From: Lachnospiraceae bacterium
Lineage (GTDB): Bacteria; Bacillota; Clostridia; Lachnospirales; Lachnospiraceae
DNA: 64,000 nt
Assembly: GCA_015258065.1 (NCBI GenBank)
Contig: JABZIZ010000004.1
Location: forward strand, 134,041-198,040
Reading direction: 5' to 3'
The translations under genes were made by a program, and so were the position numbers. Positions 50,807-58,456 of this stretch are shown here, piece after piece (position 1 is the first letter of the stretch; each line of letters starts with the position of its first letter). Under the pieces are notes generated by a model that worked only from the letters and a program-made list of their open reading frames with translations, had not been told where the DNA came from and searched no databases.

Positions 50807-51745
50807 ATGAGGAGAATCAAACCGTTTCTAGGAGCTCTATTATTGGGGGTCTGCATGTTTCTGACGGCATGCGGTGATCAGAAAGAAGGGAAAGAGGCGA
50901 AGCAGAAAACAGCTTCTTTTGCAGAGAGCAGTCAGGGCGAGGAACAGAAGGAAACCTCCGCGGTCATTCCGATTACGTATTCGAATCTGGTAGACGAGGA
51001 AACCAGAAATCGTGTTTCTGCCGCATTAAAAAACGCGGGACTGAAAGACGAGAAGATCACGGACTTCTTTTTGGCAGTGGATGAGTATAACAATGCGGTG
51101 GGCAAGGAAAATCTGGTGCAAAAAACGACGACGACAGACGGCCCCTTTCCTTCCATGGATTCGGACCGTCTGATCGACCTCTGGCTGCAGAACGGCGGTT
51201 TTGTGGGGAGAAATTGTCGCATCACTTCCTTTTCGTTGATGGGAGATTTCATTGCGGTGAAAAATCCGGCGGCAGGGGATACCACGATGCTGTTCTCGGA
51301 CTTCGAGGCGATAGGAGCAAAACACCTTTTCCAAGGAGAGGAGAAGAAAAAATTCGATACGATTTTCTCCTACATTGATGTGACGAACACGCATGATACC
51401 AAAGAACTGGCAGAGGAGATTATCGCTTCCTGGAAGAAAAAAGGTATTTCCTTTCATAATGATAAGATGCACATGATGTCTGTCTTTATGACCATGGACG
51501 ATGGAAAAAACCAGGTGCAGGAATTCATCGGGCATACGGGCATTTTACTAGAGGACGGCGACCGCTATCTTTTTGTGGAAAAACTGGCTTTTGAACTGCC
51601 GTATCAGGTAGAGGAATTTCGTAGCAGGCAGGAGGTGAATGACTATCTGATGGCCTGCTATGACAAGGATGCGGACGGCTTAACCGCAAAGCCGGTGATT
51701 TTTGAAGACGATCAGGTGATGAAAGAATATCGGGTTCTGGAATAA
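50807..51745 (+). CDS. DUF4300 family lipoprotein
   Basis: Membrane-anchored lipoprotein, 312 residues. The signal peptide (MRRIKPFLGALLLGVCMFLTAC) ends in the lipobox LTAC with the lipidated Cys at residue 22. After a charged linker comes a domain like DUF4300, known from streptococcal lipoproteins, recognisable by ITYSNLVDEETRNRVSAAL and FFLAVDEYNNAVG. Its function is unknown. GGGGG lies before ATG. It is behind the RRNPP-like regulator and exporter; a substrate-handling role with the exporter is possible but unproven. Confidence 0.8.
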   Translation: MRRIKPFLGALLLGVCMFLTACGDQKEGKEAKQKTASFAESSQGEEQKETSAVIPITYSNLVDEETRNRVSAALKNAGLKDEKITDFFLAVDEYNNAVGKENLVQKTTTTDGPFPSMDSDRLIDLWLQNGGFVGRNCRITSFSLMGDFIAVKNPAAGDTTMLFSDFEAIGAKHLFQGEEKKKFDTIFSYIDVTNTHDTKELAEEIIASWKKKGISFHNDKMHMMSVFMTMDDGKNQVQEFIGHTGILLEDGDRYLFVEKLAFELPYQVEEFRSRQEVNDYLMACYDKDADGLTAKPVIFEDDQVMKEYRVLE

Positions 51746-51799
51746 GGGCGGAGCCGGTACAGGAGTTGCTTGTTTGTTAAATCCGATCGAAACGCAGAA

Positions 51800-51825
51800 A
51801 GAGCAAAGGCTTAGGCCTTTGCTCT
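51800..51825 (-). terminator. Terminator overlapping the stop codon of the XRE gene
   Basis: AGAGCAAAGGC and GCCTTTGCTCT form a perfect 11-bp stem; on the minus strand the TAA stop codon of the XRE gene lies at the loop, and TTTCTG follows the hairpin. It may also stop the lipoprotein message from the other side. Confidence 0.75.
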
Positions 51826-52800
51826 GATCAGGTTCATGATGGAAATGACGGCTCCATAGCCCACTCCTGCAATGGGCCAGATGACCCAACTGAGGTTCCA
51901 TCCGAGCAGATAGCTGAGGATGAAATACAGGAGGAGAGTGACGGACCAGTAAACGCTTGCAATTTTCTTGTTGCTTACGGCAGAGTTCTTGTTTTCTCTG
52001 CTGAATTCTCCCTCCTCCGATAAAATCTGGAGTGCGTTCCAGGGAATGCTGGCACGCACCAGCAGAAACAAGCCGACTCCCACAAGCAGGAGCAAAAAAG
52101 GAACGGCAATCGTCATTGCCATATCCTGGTCAGGGAAGAAAATCATACTGAAGAAGAGAGGGGTTGCGGACAGGATGCAAACCAGAACTCCCAGAATGGT
52201 CTGGATCGTATAGGAACTTTGCAGTTTTGCCTTTCTTTCCGCAATCATCCCGTTTACCCCATAGGCGGTATTCAGTGGCTCTTTTTTCAAATAGGCGAAA
52301 CGCTCTCCGTCCATACTGTTCTTCAGGAAGAGGGCAGTCCCGATACCGATGATGAAAAGCAGGAGAATGACGCCGATACCGCTCGCCTGGCCTTCGGAAA
52401 GGGGGAGCTTTCCACCCTCCTGCAGGGCCTGTAAAGCAATGAGAGGGGCGGCGGACACAATAAAGAGCAGGACGGCGAAGGCCATAGGTGTTGCAATCCG
52501 GCTTTTATATGCGAGATAGGCATTGGCTTCTTCCATGGAAACGGAGGCTTCCCTTACGGAAGAGTCGTGATCCTCGATGGGGACCTGTGTCTCCATCTCT
52601 TCGATTTCATCTTTTAATAGATAGTCGGTGCTGACCGAGAAGAGGTCGGATAATTTCAGGATCTTGTTCATGTCCGGGATGGATTGCGCTCCCTCCCATT
52701 TGGAAATGGACTGCCTGCTGACATTCAGCTTTTCCGCCAGTTCTTCCTGTGATAAACCGTTTTTCTTTCTCAGTTCTATGATTTTGTCTGCCAGTATCAT
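51811..52800 (-). CDS. Membrane-bound XRE family regulator
   Basis: A 329-residue protein with an N-terminal XRE helix-turn-helix (about residues 3-58, GLSQEELAEKLNVSRQSISKWEG), a linker, then five or six hydrophobic segments (for example AFAVLLFIVSAAPLIAL, GIGVILLLFIIGIGTALFL and PFLLLLVGVGLFLLV). Such membrane-tethered XRE proteins are frequent in Firmicutes and may respond to cell-envelope state; targets are unknown. The start is ATG with GGGAG upstream. It is divergent from the C_GCAxxG_C_C protein gene across a 346-base region. Confidence 0.85.
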   Translation of the reverse strand: MILADKIIELRKKNGLSQEELAEKLNVSRQSISKWEGAQSIPDMNKILKLSDLFSVSTDYLLKDEIEEMETQVPIEDHDSSVREASVSMEEANAYLAYKSRIATPMAFAVLLFIVSAAPLIALQALQEGGKLPLSEGQASGIGVILLLFIIGIGTALFLKNSMDGERFAYLKKEPLNTAYGVNGMIAERKAKLQSSYTIQTILGVLVCILSATPLFFSMIFFPDQDMAMTIAVPFLLLLVGVGLFLLVRASIPWNALQILSEEGEFSRENKNSAVSNKKIASVYWSVTLLLYFILSYLLGWNLSWVIWPIAGVGYGAVISIMNLIRAKA

Positions 52801-53042
52801 GGATTCTCCCTTCGCGTCTCTTGTGCATGATGGTCCTGCTCTTTAGGTGGCCCCTTTGGGATCCATCGTTTGTGATCACTCTGATCCTAACAAAAAAAGC
52901 GGTTGCGGAAAAGCAAGAAGGCTTTACAATTTCCGTTATTTTAGTTGCATCCTCGCCCGAAATCTGGAATCCACCTCTTTTTGACCGGAATCCCAATATA
53001 TAAATATGATCGATAACAAACCACTTTAATCGGAAATATTAA

Positions 53043-53072
53043 TTAGCAAAAAACAGTTGGGCTTTATATAAT
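53043..53072 (+). promoter_or_regulatory. Promoter of the C_GCAxxG_C_C-TDT pair
   Basis: TTAGCA, 18 bases, TATAAT, in the 346-base divergent region (52801-53146). The region otherwise holds an AT-rich stretch with no gene; a minus-strand promoter for the XRE gene was not resolved. Confidence 0.55.
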
Positions 53073-53104
53073 TGCATGGTTGTGCAAATGCTTTTGCTCG
53101 TTTT

Positions 53105-53126
53105 TTCGATTATTTATATATTCGAA
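53105..53126 (+). promoter_or_regulatory. Possible operator: inverted repeat TTCGA / TCGAA
   Basis: TTCGA and TCGAA flank 12 AT-only bases just downstream of the predicted start of transcription. The symmetry suits a dimeric repressor, possibly the divergently encoded XRE protein, but the arms are short. Confidence 0.3.
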
Positions 53127-53146
53127 GAGACGGGAGAGGAGGAGTT

Positions 53147-53701
53147 ATGCTGGAATCAATTGTTACTTACCATGCAACAGAAGTCAGCCCGCACGAAGTG
53201 CAGAAGAAGGCGGAAGAGCTGTATGCAGGAGGCTTTTTCTGCTGTGAGGCCGTCATGTCCTCAATTCGCGATGCTTTTCAGGCGGATGTGCCGGAGTCGG
53301 TGATTGCCATGTCTTCGGGGATGTCCATCGGAGCAGGAAGGTCCGGATGTATGTGCGGTGCGCTCAACGGAGGCATTCTTGCCCTGGGGATGTTTTTTGG
53401 AAGAACGACACCGGACGGACCGAAGGATCCGAAGGTGAATGCGCTGATGGCGCTATCGAAAGAACTCCATGACTGGTTCAGAGATGCCAATGCCAAGCAT
53501 GCTGCCTGTTGCCGTGTCCTCACCAGAGGGTTTGATATGGCAGGCGGAGAGCACAAGAAGCAGTGCATCGCTTTTACCGGGCTTTGTGCAGGGAAGGTGG
53601 CGGAGATCCTCTGTCGTGAGCTGGGAGTTGCCAACACGGACGCAAAACCGATTGAGGGACTGAAGGAACCTTATCTCCCGCCGGTGCAGGAAGCGGTATA
53701 A
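53147..53701 (+). CDS. C_GCAxxG_C_C family redox protein
   Basis: A 184-residue cysteine-rich protein of the C-GCAxxG-C-C family (TIGR01909-like). Key cysteines lie in GFFCCEAV, the GAGRSGCMCGALNGGI core that gives the family its name, KHAACCRVLTRG and CIAFTGLCAGKVAEIL. The family is thought to be redox-active or to bind a metal cluster; the reaction is not known. No membrane segment. GAGGAGGAG precedes ATG; codons further upstream are in frame but overlap the promoter. It is followed 9 bases later by a TDT transporter, indicating a joint function. Confidence 0.85.
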   Translation: MLESIVTYHATEVSPHEVQKKAEELYAGGFFCCEAVMSSIRDAFQADVPESVIAMSSGMSIGAGRSGCMCGALNGGILALGMFFGRTTPDGPKDPKVNALMALSKELHDWFRDANAKHAACCRVLTRGFDMAGGEHKKQCIAFTGLCAGKVAEILCRELGVANTDAKPIEGLKEPYLPPVQEAV

Positions 53702-53710
53702 GGAGGCAGT

Positions 53711-54622
53711 ATGGAAAAAATCAAGAAAATTCCGGTCGCCTTTTCCGGTGTGATGTTGGGCATGGCTGCGCTTGGCAATTTGTTGCAGAGCTATAGTGAA
53801 GGGATCCGGTTTCTGTTTGGCGGGATTGCGGTCCTCATCCTGGTTCTGCTGGTCGCAAAAGGAATCTTTTTCCCGGATGCGGTCAAACAGGAGCTGGCGA
53901 CTCCGGTAGGTCTGGGGGTCTTTGCCACCTTTCCGATGGCGCTGATGCTGCTTGCCGTCTATGCGAAGCCGTTTCTGCCTGCCCTGTCTCTTCCGCTCTG
54001 GGTCTTTGCAATCCTCTTGCACATCGGTATCATTCTTTTCTTTACCGGGAAATACGTTCTTTCCTTTGAAGAAAAAAATGTGCATTCGGTGTGGTATATC
54101 GTTTATGTAGGTATTGTAGTGGCGTCTCTGACTTCACCTGCCTTTCAGGCAGCTGCCTTCGGGCAGGCCGCATTTTATTTTGGATTTGTGGCGCTGCTTG
54201 TCCTGCTGTTTGTGGTGACCAGGCGGTATCTTCGCCTTCCCGTGCCGGAGCCGGCAAAGCCGCTGATGATGATCTATGCGGCGCCGATGGCGCTGTGTAC
54301 CGCAGGCTATATTCAGGCGTTTCCGGAGAAAAGCAAGGGCTTCCTGTTGTTTTTACTCCTTGCGACTACACTGCTGTACCTGTTTGCACTGGTGAAGAGT
54401 GTGCAGATGTTGCGCCTCCCCTTTTATCCGAGCTATGCAGCCTTCACCTTCCCCTTTGTCATCTCTGCGATTGCCACGAAACAAAGTGCCGTGGTTCTTG
54501 CGGGAATGGGGGCGGGGCTTCCGTTCCTGCTTGCCATCGTCCTGGTGGAAACGGGGATTGCCGCTCTTTTTACCATCTATGCGTTCCTGCGCTTCGTTCA
54601 TTTTATTTTTATCAAAAAGTAA
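53711..54622 (+). CDS. TDT family transporter (tellurite-resistance/dicarboxylate type)
   Basis: Membrane protein of 303 residues with about nine or ten hydrophobic spans and the TDT/SLAC1-like beginning IPVAFSGVMLGMAALGNLL. Family members export or import small anions such as malate, sulfite or chloride. TAAGGAGGCAGT before ATG and the 9-base gap after the C_GCAxxG_C_C gene show they form one unit, so a sulfur or redox-linked anion is an attractive but unproven substrate. Confidence 0.85.
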   Translation: MEKIKKIPVAFSGVMLGMAALGNLLQSYSEGIRFLFGGIAVLILVLLVAKGIFFPDAVKQELATPVGLGVFATFPMALMLLAVYAKPFLPALSLPLWVFAILLHIGIILFFTGKYVLSFEEKNVHSVWYIVYVGIVVASLTSPAFQAAAFGQAAFYFGFVALLVLLFVVTRRYLRLPVPEPAKPLMMIYAAPMALCTAGYIQAFPEKSKGFLLFLLLATTLLYLFALVKSVQMLRLPFYPSYAAFTFPFVISAIATKQSAVVLAGMGAGLPFLLAIVLVETGIAALFTIYAFLRFVHFIFIKK

Positions 54623-54672
54623 GTGGAAAAAGTCGGCGCCCTATCAGAAGTAAGCGGATAAGCTTCGATCTT

Positions 54673-54700
54673 TCGTGCACAGTATTGCAATTATCGTGCA
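54673..54700 (+). promoter_or_regulatory. Two TCGTGCA direct repeats before the toxin-antitoxin operon
   Basis: TCGTGCA occurs at 54673 and 54694, 21 bases (two helical turns) apart, 40-67 bases before the antitoxin ATG. A TTGCAA box lies between them. They could be binding sites for antitoxin autoregulation; no inverted repeat typical of RelB/DinJ was found. Confidence 0.35.
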
Positions 54701-54739
54701 AAAAGCAGATAATAGTGAGTGTAGAAAGGAGAGGATTTC

Positions 54740-55018
54740 ATGGCTGGAACGACTACCAATATCAGCATCCGCATGGACAGCGATCTGAAAGCACAAGCCG
54801 ACGTTCTATTTGGTGAGCTTGGCATGAATCTTACAACGGCTTTCAATATTTTCGTGCGTCAGTCGATCCGGGAGGGTGGGATTCCGTTTGAAATATCCAT
54901 TCGTCAGCCCAAAAAGGAAACGATTGCCGCCATGTTGGAAGCGGAAAGGATTGCAAAAGACCCGTCTGTAAAGGGCTATGATGACCTTGATGAGCTTTTT
55001 GCCGATCTTAAGAAGTGA
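54740..55018 (+). CDS. RelB/DinJ family antitoxin
   Basis: A 92-residue antitoxin. The N-terminal ribbon-helix-helix (NISIRMDSDLKAQADVLFGE, AFNIFVRQSIREGGIPFEI) binds DNA and allows repression of the operon; the C-terminal half (ERIAKDPSVKGYDDLDELFADL) wraps the toxin. ATG has AAAGGAGAGG upstream. Its stop overlaps the toxin GTG (GTGA), coupling translation so that antitoxin is made in excess. Confidence 0.94.
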   Translation: MAGTTTNISIRMDSDLKAQADVLFGELGMNLTTAFNIFVRQSIREGGIPFEISIRQPKKETIAAMLEAERIAKDPSVKGYDDLDELFADLKK

Positions 55019-55305
55019 GAAAAACAAAGCTGACGGTTAAACCCACTACAGCGTTTCGGAAAGATTACAAGCTGGCATTGAAGAGGGGACTTAAAATAGA
55101 ACTTCTGGAAACCGTGATCGAAACGCTTGCCATGGGAAATACGCTACCACCTGAGAACAGAGATCATGAATTGACCGGAAACTGGAGGGGGCACCGCGAA
55201 TGTCATATTCAATCCGACTGGCTTTTGATCTATCGCATAGAGGACGATGTTCTGGTGCTGACACTCTCCCGAACAGGGACGCACAGTGATCTGTTCGGGA
55301 AATGA
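55015..55305 (+). CDS. YafQ family mRNA interferase toxin
   Basis: Ribosome-dependent endoribonuclease of the RelE superfamily, 96 residues. The catalytic and structural residues known for YafQ are present: NRDHELTG, ECHIQSDWLLIYR and RTGTHSDLFGK at the C-terminus with the terminal His that cleaves RNA. It starts with GTG overlapping the antitoxin stop. It is complete and likely active, neutralised by the RelB/DinJ partner. Confidence 0.95.
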   Translation: MRKTKLTVKPTTAFRKDYKLALKRGLKIELLETVIETLAMGNTLPPENRDHELTGNWRGHRECHIQSDWLLIYRIEDDVLVLTLSRTGTHSDLFGK

Positions 55306-55308
55306 ACC

Positions 55309-55343
55309 GAATGCCGTATGGGGATACCTGTACGGCATTTTTC
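55309..55343 (+). terminator. Terminator of the toxin-antitoxin operon
   Basis: ATGCCGTA and TACGGCAT pair around a 12-base loop, then TTTTC. The following 207 bases up to degV hold only a weak promoter candidate (TTTACG, 18 bases, TATGAT). Confidence 0.78.
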
Positions 55344-55550
55344 TTAGCGCTCTTCGCAATGGCTTTGGCGCCCGGTCTGCTGTAGAGGAAACGACGCTCT
55401 CTATGGGAGGTTGGACAACTCGTCTTAGTCGAGATCGTTTATTGTTGACGCTGTATTCCGTATCGCCCGGAAGGGAATCTTTACGGACCGGGGGAGTAAG
55501 TGATATGATGGAATGTAGTATTAAAAACGACGAGAGGGAGAGACGAGAAT

Positions 55551-56390
55551 ATGAAGAACTACAAGATTGTGGTTGACAGTTGCTGTGATCTGCCAAAGGA
55601 GTACCATCACGATCCGAGAATAGAAATCGTTCCACTCGTATTGGAAGTGGGCGGTTATCATACAATGGACGACGACAATTTTGATCAGGCGGATTTTTTA
55701 AAACGCGTGGAGGAATACGAAGGTGTTGCCAGGTCAGCCTGCCCTTCCCCCGATCGGTATCTTCGCGCCTATGAAACGGACGCCGAGGATGTGTATGTCG
55801 TCACTCTGTCGGCAAAGCTTTCCGGGTCTTACAACAGTGCGGTTTTGGGGAAAAATCTATATGAAGAAGAGCATCCGCACAAGAATATTTTCGTCATAGA
55901 TTCCAAGTCGGCAAGCTGTGGAGAAACGCAGGTGGCTTTCCGCCTGTTGGAACTGGCGGAACAGGGACTTCCTTTTTCGGAGGTAGTCACGCAGATCTGC
56001 CGGTTTCGAGATGAAATGAATACCTATTTTGTACTGGATAATCTGAATTCTTTGAGGAAAAACGGGAGGCTGACCGGGGTGAAGTCACTGGTGGCTTCCT
56101 CCTTGTCCATCAAACCGGTGATGGGATCACATGACGGTGCCATCGTACAGAAGGGACAGGGGATCGGCACCAGAAAAGCCATGATGAAGTTGGTCGATCT
56201 GGTGACGAAAGAAGTAAAGAATCCGGAAGAGAAAACGCTCATGATTGCACACATCAACTGCTATGAGCGTGCAATGGTCGTGAAGGACATGGTTCTTGCC
56301 AGAAATCATTTTAAGGATGTGCTGGTCGTAGACGGCGCCGGAGTTTCGACTCTGTATGCCAATGATGGGGGCATTATTCTAACCTGCTAA
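55551..56390 (+). CDS. DegV family fatty-acid-binding protein
   Basis: A 279-residue DegV/EDD-fold protein. Family members bind fatty acids and can serve as FakB subunits of fatty acid kinase. Typical stretches are KIVVDSCCDLP at the start, VVTLSAKLSGSYNSA around residue 87, and NTYFVLDNLNSLRKNGRL with SIKPVM in the second half. GAGAGGGAGAG lies upstream of ATG. No FakA kinase gene is adjacent. It converges on a small DUF1294 gene. Confidence 0.93.
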   Translation: MKNYKIVVDSCCDLPKEYHHDPRIEIVPLVLEVGGYHTMDDDNFDQADFLKRVEEYEGVARSACPSPDRYLRAYETDAEDVYVVTLSAKLSGSYNSAVLGKNLYEEEHPHKNIFVIDSKSASCGETQVAFRLLELAEQGLPFSEVVTQICRFRDEMNTYFVLDNLNSLRKNGRLTGVKSLVASSLSIKPVMGSHDGAIVQKGQGIGTRKAMMKLVDLVTKEVKNPEEKTLMIAHINCYERAMVVKDMVLARNHFKDVLVVDGAGVSTLYANDGGIILTC

Positions 56391-56404
56391 GGCTTCTCCC
56401 CGGT

Positions 56405-56698
56405 TCAGAGAAACAGAACGGGGACGGGGAGGCGCCAGAGAAGGACCACAAACGCAAGCTGGACCAGGAGGATGAGAGGCATTCCGATGACAAAGGCGGG
56501 ATGCCTTGTTTTATGCCTAAAGATCTGCATACCCAGAATGGAGCCGATGCTGCCGCCGATCAGAGCGGCAGTAAAAAGGGTGGATTCCGAAATGCGCCAG
56601 GCATGATGCCTGGCTTTTTGTTTATCTACCCCCATCAGCAGAAAGGCAGCCAGATTCACGATGATCAGATAGACGGTGATTAAGGTTAGAGCCCTCAT
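56405..56698 (-). CDS. DUF1294 small membrane protein
   Basis: A 97-residue membrane protein of the DUF1294 type. Three hydrophobic spans (about residues 5-23, 40-60 and 70-92) surround the hallmarks GVDKQKARHHAWRISE and GGSIGSILGMQIFRHKT. Function unknown; in other proteins the domain follows a cold-shock domain, which is absent here. Its own minus-strand promoter is seen 35-65 bases upstream. Confidence 0.88.
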   Translation of the reverse strand: MRALTLITVYLIIVNLAAFLLMGVDKQKARHHAWRISESTLFTAALIGGSIGSILGMQIFRHKTRHPAFVIGMPLILLVQLAFVVLLWRLPVPVLFL

Positions 56699-56732
56699 TT
56701 TTTTTTCTTTCCTTTCCAGAAGATTCCATTGT

Positions 56733-56761
56733 ACTATACAACAGGCAGAAATCCGTTACAA
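56733..56761 (-). promoter_or_regulatory. Promoter of the DUF1294 gene
   Basis: On the minus strand TTGTAA, 17 bases, TATAGT. On the plus strand the same gap contains an imperfect inverted repeat GGTCAAAGA...TCTTTTGACC (about 56785-56822) just before the solute-binding protein gene. Confidence 0.65.
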
Positions 56762-56858
56762 TATAAAAAGAGACCGGGGTCAAGGGTCAAAGAGTTTCCG
56801 GGAGCATTTAGGATCTTTTGACCTGCTGTGAAAGAAAAGCCATTGGTAGACAGGAGAA

Positions 56859-58295
56859 ATGATGCATTCAAGAAAAAAAAGACTTTGCTCTGTGCTCGTA
56901 TTGCTGTGCCTATGTGTCAGTCTGTTGATTGTCGCGCTAGACGGCACAGCTGCCTGGAATATGATTGCGCAGAGGAACCGCACCACACTGAAGCTTTGGT
57001 ATACCGACGAAGACCTGACGGACTATCTGAATAAAGAGTCGGTTCTCTTCAATGAGAGGCAGGGGAGGACAAGACTGGAAATTCGTTTGGTGGGAGCGGC
57101 GGAGTTTTTAGAAAAAATCAGCAAAGCATCATTGGAAGGGAAGGATTTTCCGGATCTCTATATTCTCACAAACGATCTCATTGAAAAAGCGGTATTGTCG
57201 GGGCTAAGCAGTGATTTCTGTGCAACAGATCCGGCCATCAACCAGACTCTTTTCCCCGAAACGGCACTTCGGGCAGTCAGATATCAGAAAAAAGCGGCCG
57301 CTTATCCGTACTATTATGATACCAGTGCGCTGCTCTATAACAAGACTTATCTGGATCAGATGATTCGGGAGGAGATTGAGGACGAAAAACTGCAGGAGCA
57401 TCCGGAGGCACAGCCCGGGGATCCCGTTTTAGAGGTGACGAAGGAAGAACTGGAAGCCCGGGAAAAAAAGATTCTGCCGCACCAGATTGCCGATATCGTA
57501 TCTTTTGCAAGGAATTATAATGCACCGGATGAAGTAGAAGCTGTTTTTGAATGGGACATCAATGATATCTTCTATAATTATTTTTTTGTCGGGAAATATC
57601 TGAACGCCTGCGGGAAGGACGGAGATCGGACGAAAAAACTGGACCTCTATAATGATCAGGTCATCAGCTGCATGAAGATTTATCAGGAATTGTCCCAGTT
57701 TTTTGCCATTGACCCTTCTCTGGTCAATTATGAAAAGGTATCTAAGGATTTTCTTTCAGGGAAAATTGTATTTACCATTGCGACTCCGGATATGTTAACG
57801 AAGATTAGAAAGGCAAAGGAAGAGGGTGATTGTGCCTATGAATTCGGGGTGGCAGGGATCCCGGCGCTGAACAAAGAGCTCGGAACCAGGAACATGTCGG
57901 TAACCAGTTGCCTTGTGATTAACGGATATTCGAAGAGCCCGGAGGAAGCGGGGAGGTGTGCGGATTTTCTGGTCAAACAGGAATCGGAGGAGATGTTTGA
58001 CAGTGCGGGGAAGCTGCCGGTGAAGAGGGGGCTTAGCTACCGGGATCCGAATTTAAAAGAATTCCTGCGTGTGTATGAAGATTCTGTTCCGCTGCCCAAG
58101 AGCATGGAGAGCAGTGATTTATGGATTCGCCTGGAAAGAGCTTTTACACAAATATGGAAGGGGGCGGAGGTGAACGAGACCCTGCGTCTGCTCTCAGAAG
58201 AGATGATGCAGCAAGTGACAGGAAAAGAGGTTCATGAGAAGAAGATTCCGGATCCGCCCACGGTTTCTATTCTGAGTGATTTGGAAGAAGAGTAA
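56859..58295 (+). CDS. Extracellular solute-binding protein-like, no transporter partner
   Basis: A 478-residue exported protein with one N-terminal hydrophobic segment (about 9-28) acting as signal or anchor; no lipobox cysteine is properly placed. The mature part resembles family 1 solute-binding proteins of sugar importers, for example LKLWYTDEDLTDYLN, LPHQIADIVSFARNYN and the AGIPALNKELG region, with a Glu-rich insertion near residues 170-205. No permease or ATPase gene lies next to it, so it is an orphan or serves as a sensor or envelope protein. AGGAGAA precedes two ATG codons (56859 and 56862). It lies just upstream of the comEA-two-component-comEC run but has its own gap and promoter area. 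Confidence 0.75.
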   Translation: MMHSRKKRLCSVLVLLCLCVSLLIVALDGTAAWNMIAQRNRTTLKLWYTDEDLTDYLNKESVLFNERQGRTRLEIRLVGAAEFLEKISKASLEGKDFPDLYILTNDLIEKAVLSGLSSDFCATDPAINQTLFPETALRAVRYQKKAAAYPYYYDTSALLYNKTYLDQMIREEIEDEKLQEHPEAQPGDPVLEVTKEELEAREKKILPHQIADIVSFARNYNAPDEVEAVFEWDINDIFYNYFFVGKYLNACGKDGDRTKKLDLYNDQVISCMKIYQELSQFFAIDPSLVNYEKVSKDFLSGKIVFTIATPDMLTKIRKAKEEGDCAYEFGVAGIPALNKELGTRNMSVTSCLVINGYSKSPEEAGRCADFLVKQESEEMFDSAGKLPVKRGLSYRDPNLKEFLRVYEDSVPLPKSMESSDLWIRLERAFTQIWKGAEVNETLRLLSEEMMQQVTGKEVHEKKIPDPPTVSILSDLEEE

Positions 58296-58359
58296 GGTTT
58301 CTCCTTCTCCCTGTAAACGAGGTTGCAGCTGCGGAGAGGTTTGAGACAGGGGTTAAACA

Positions 58360-58376
58360 TGTTACAAAAATGTTAC
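58360..58376 (+). promoter_or_regulatory. WalR/PhoB-family tandem binding site
   Basis: TGTTAC-AAAAA-TGTTAC is a direct repeat with 11-base period. It matches the published WalR (YycF) pattern TGTWAH-N5-TGTWAH exactly and also resembles PhoP-type TTACA repeats. It ends 7 bases before the -35 box of the comEA operon, a typical activator position for an OmpR-family regulator such as the one encoded two genes downstream. Confidence 0.65.
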
Positions 58377-58383
58377 ATATTCC

Positions 58384-58412
58384 TTGCAATTCTGCGATCA
58401 ATCGGATAGAAT
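58384..58412 (+). promoter_or_regulatory. Promoter of the comEA-to-comEC operon
   Basis: TTGCAA, 17 bases, TAGAAT, about 45 bases before the comEA ATG. Confidence 0.8.
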
Positions 58413-58456
58413 AACAGATACATGGCGGGAGTCTCCCTTGCAGAAAGGGAGGAGAC

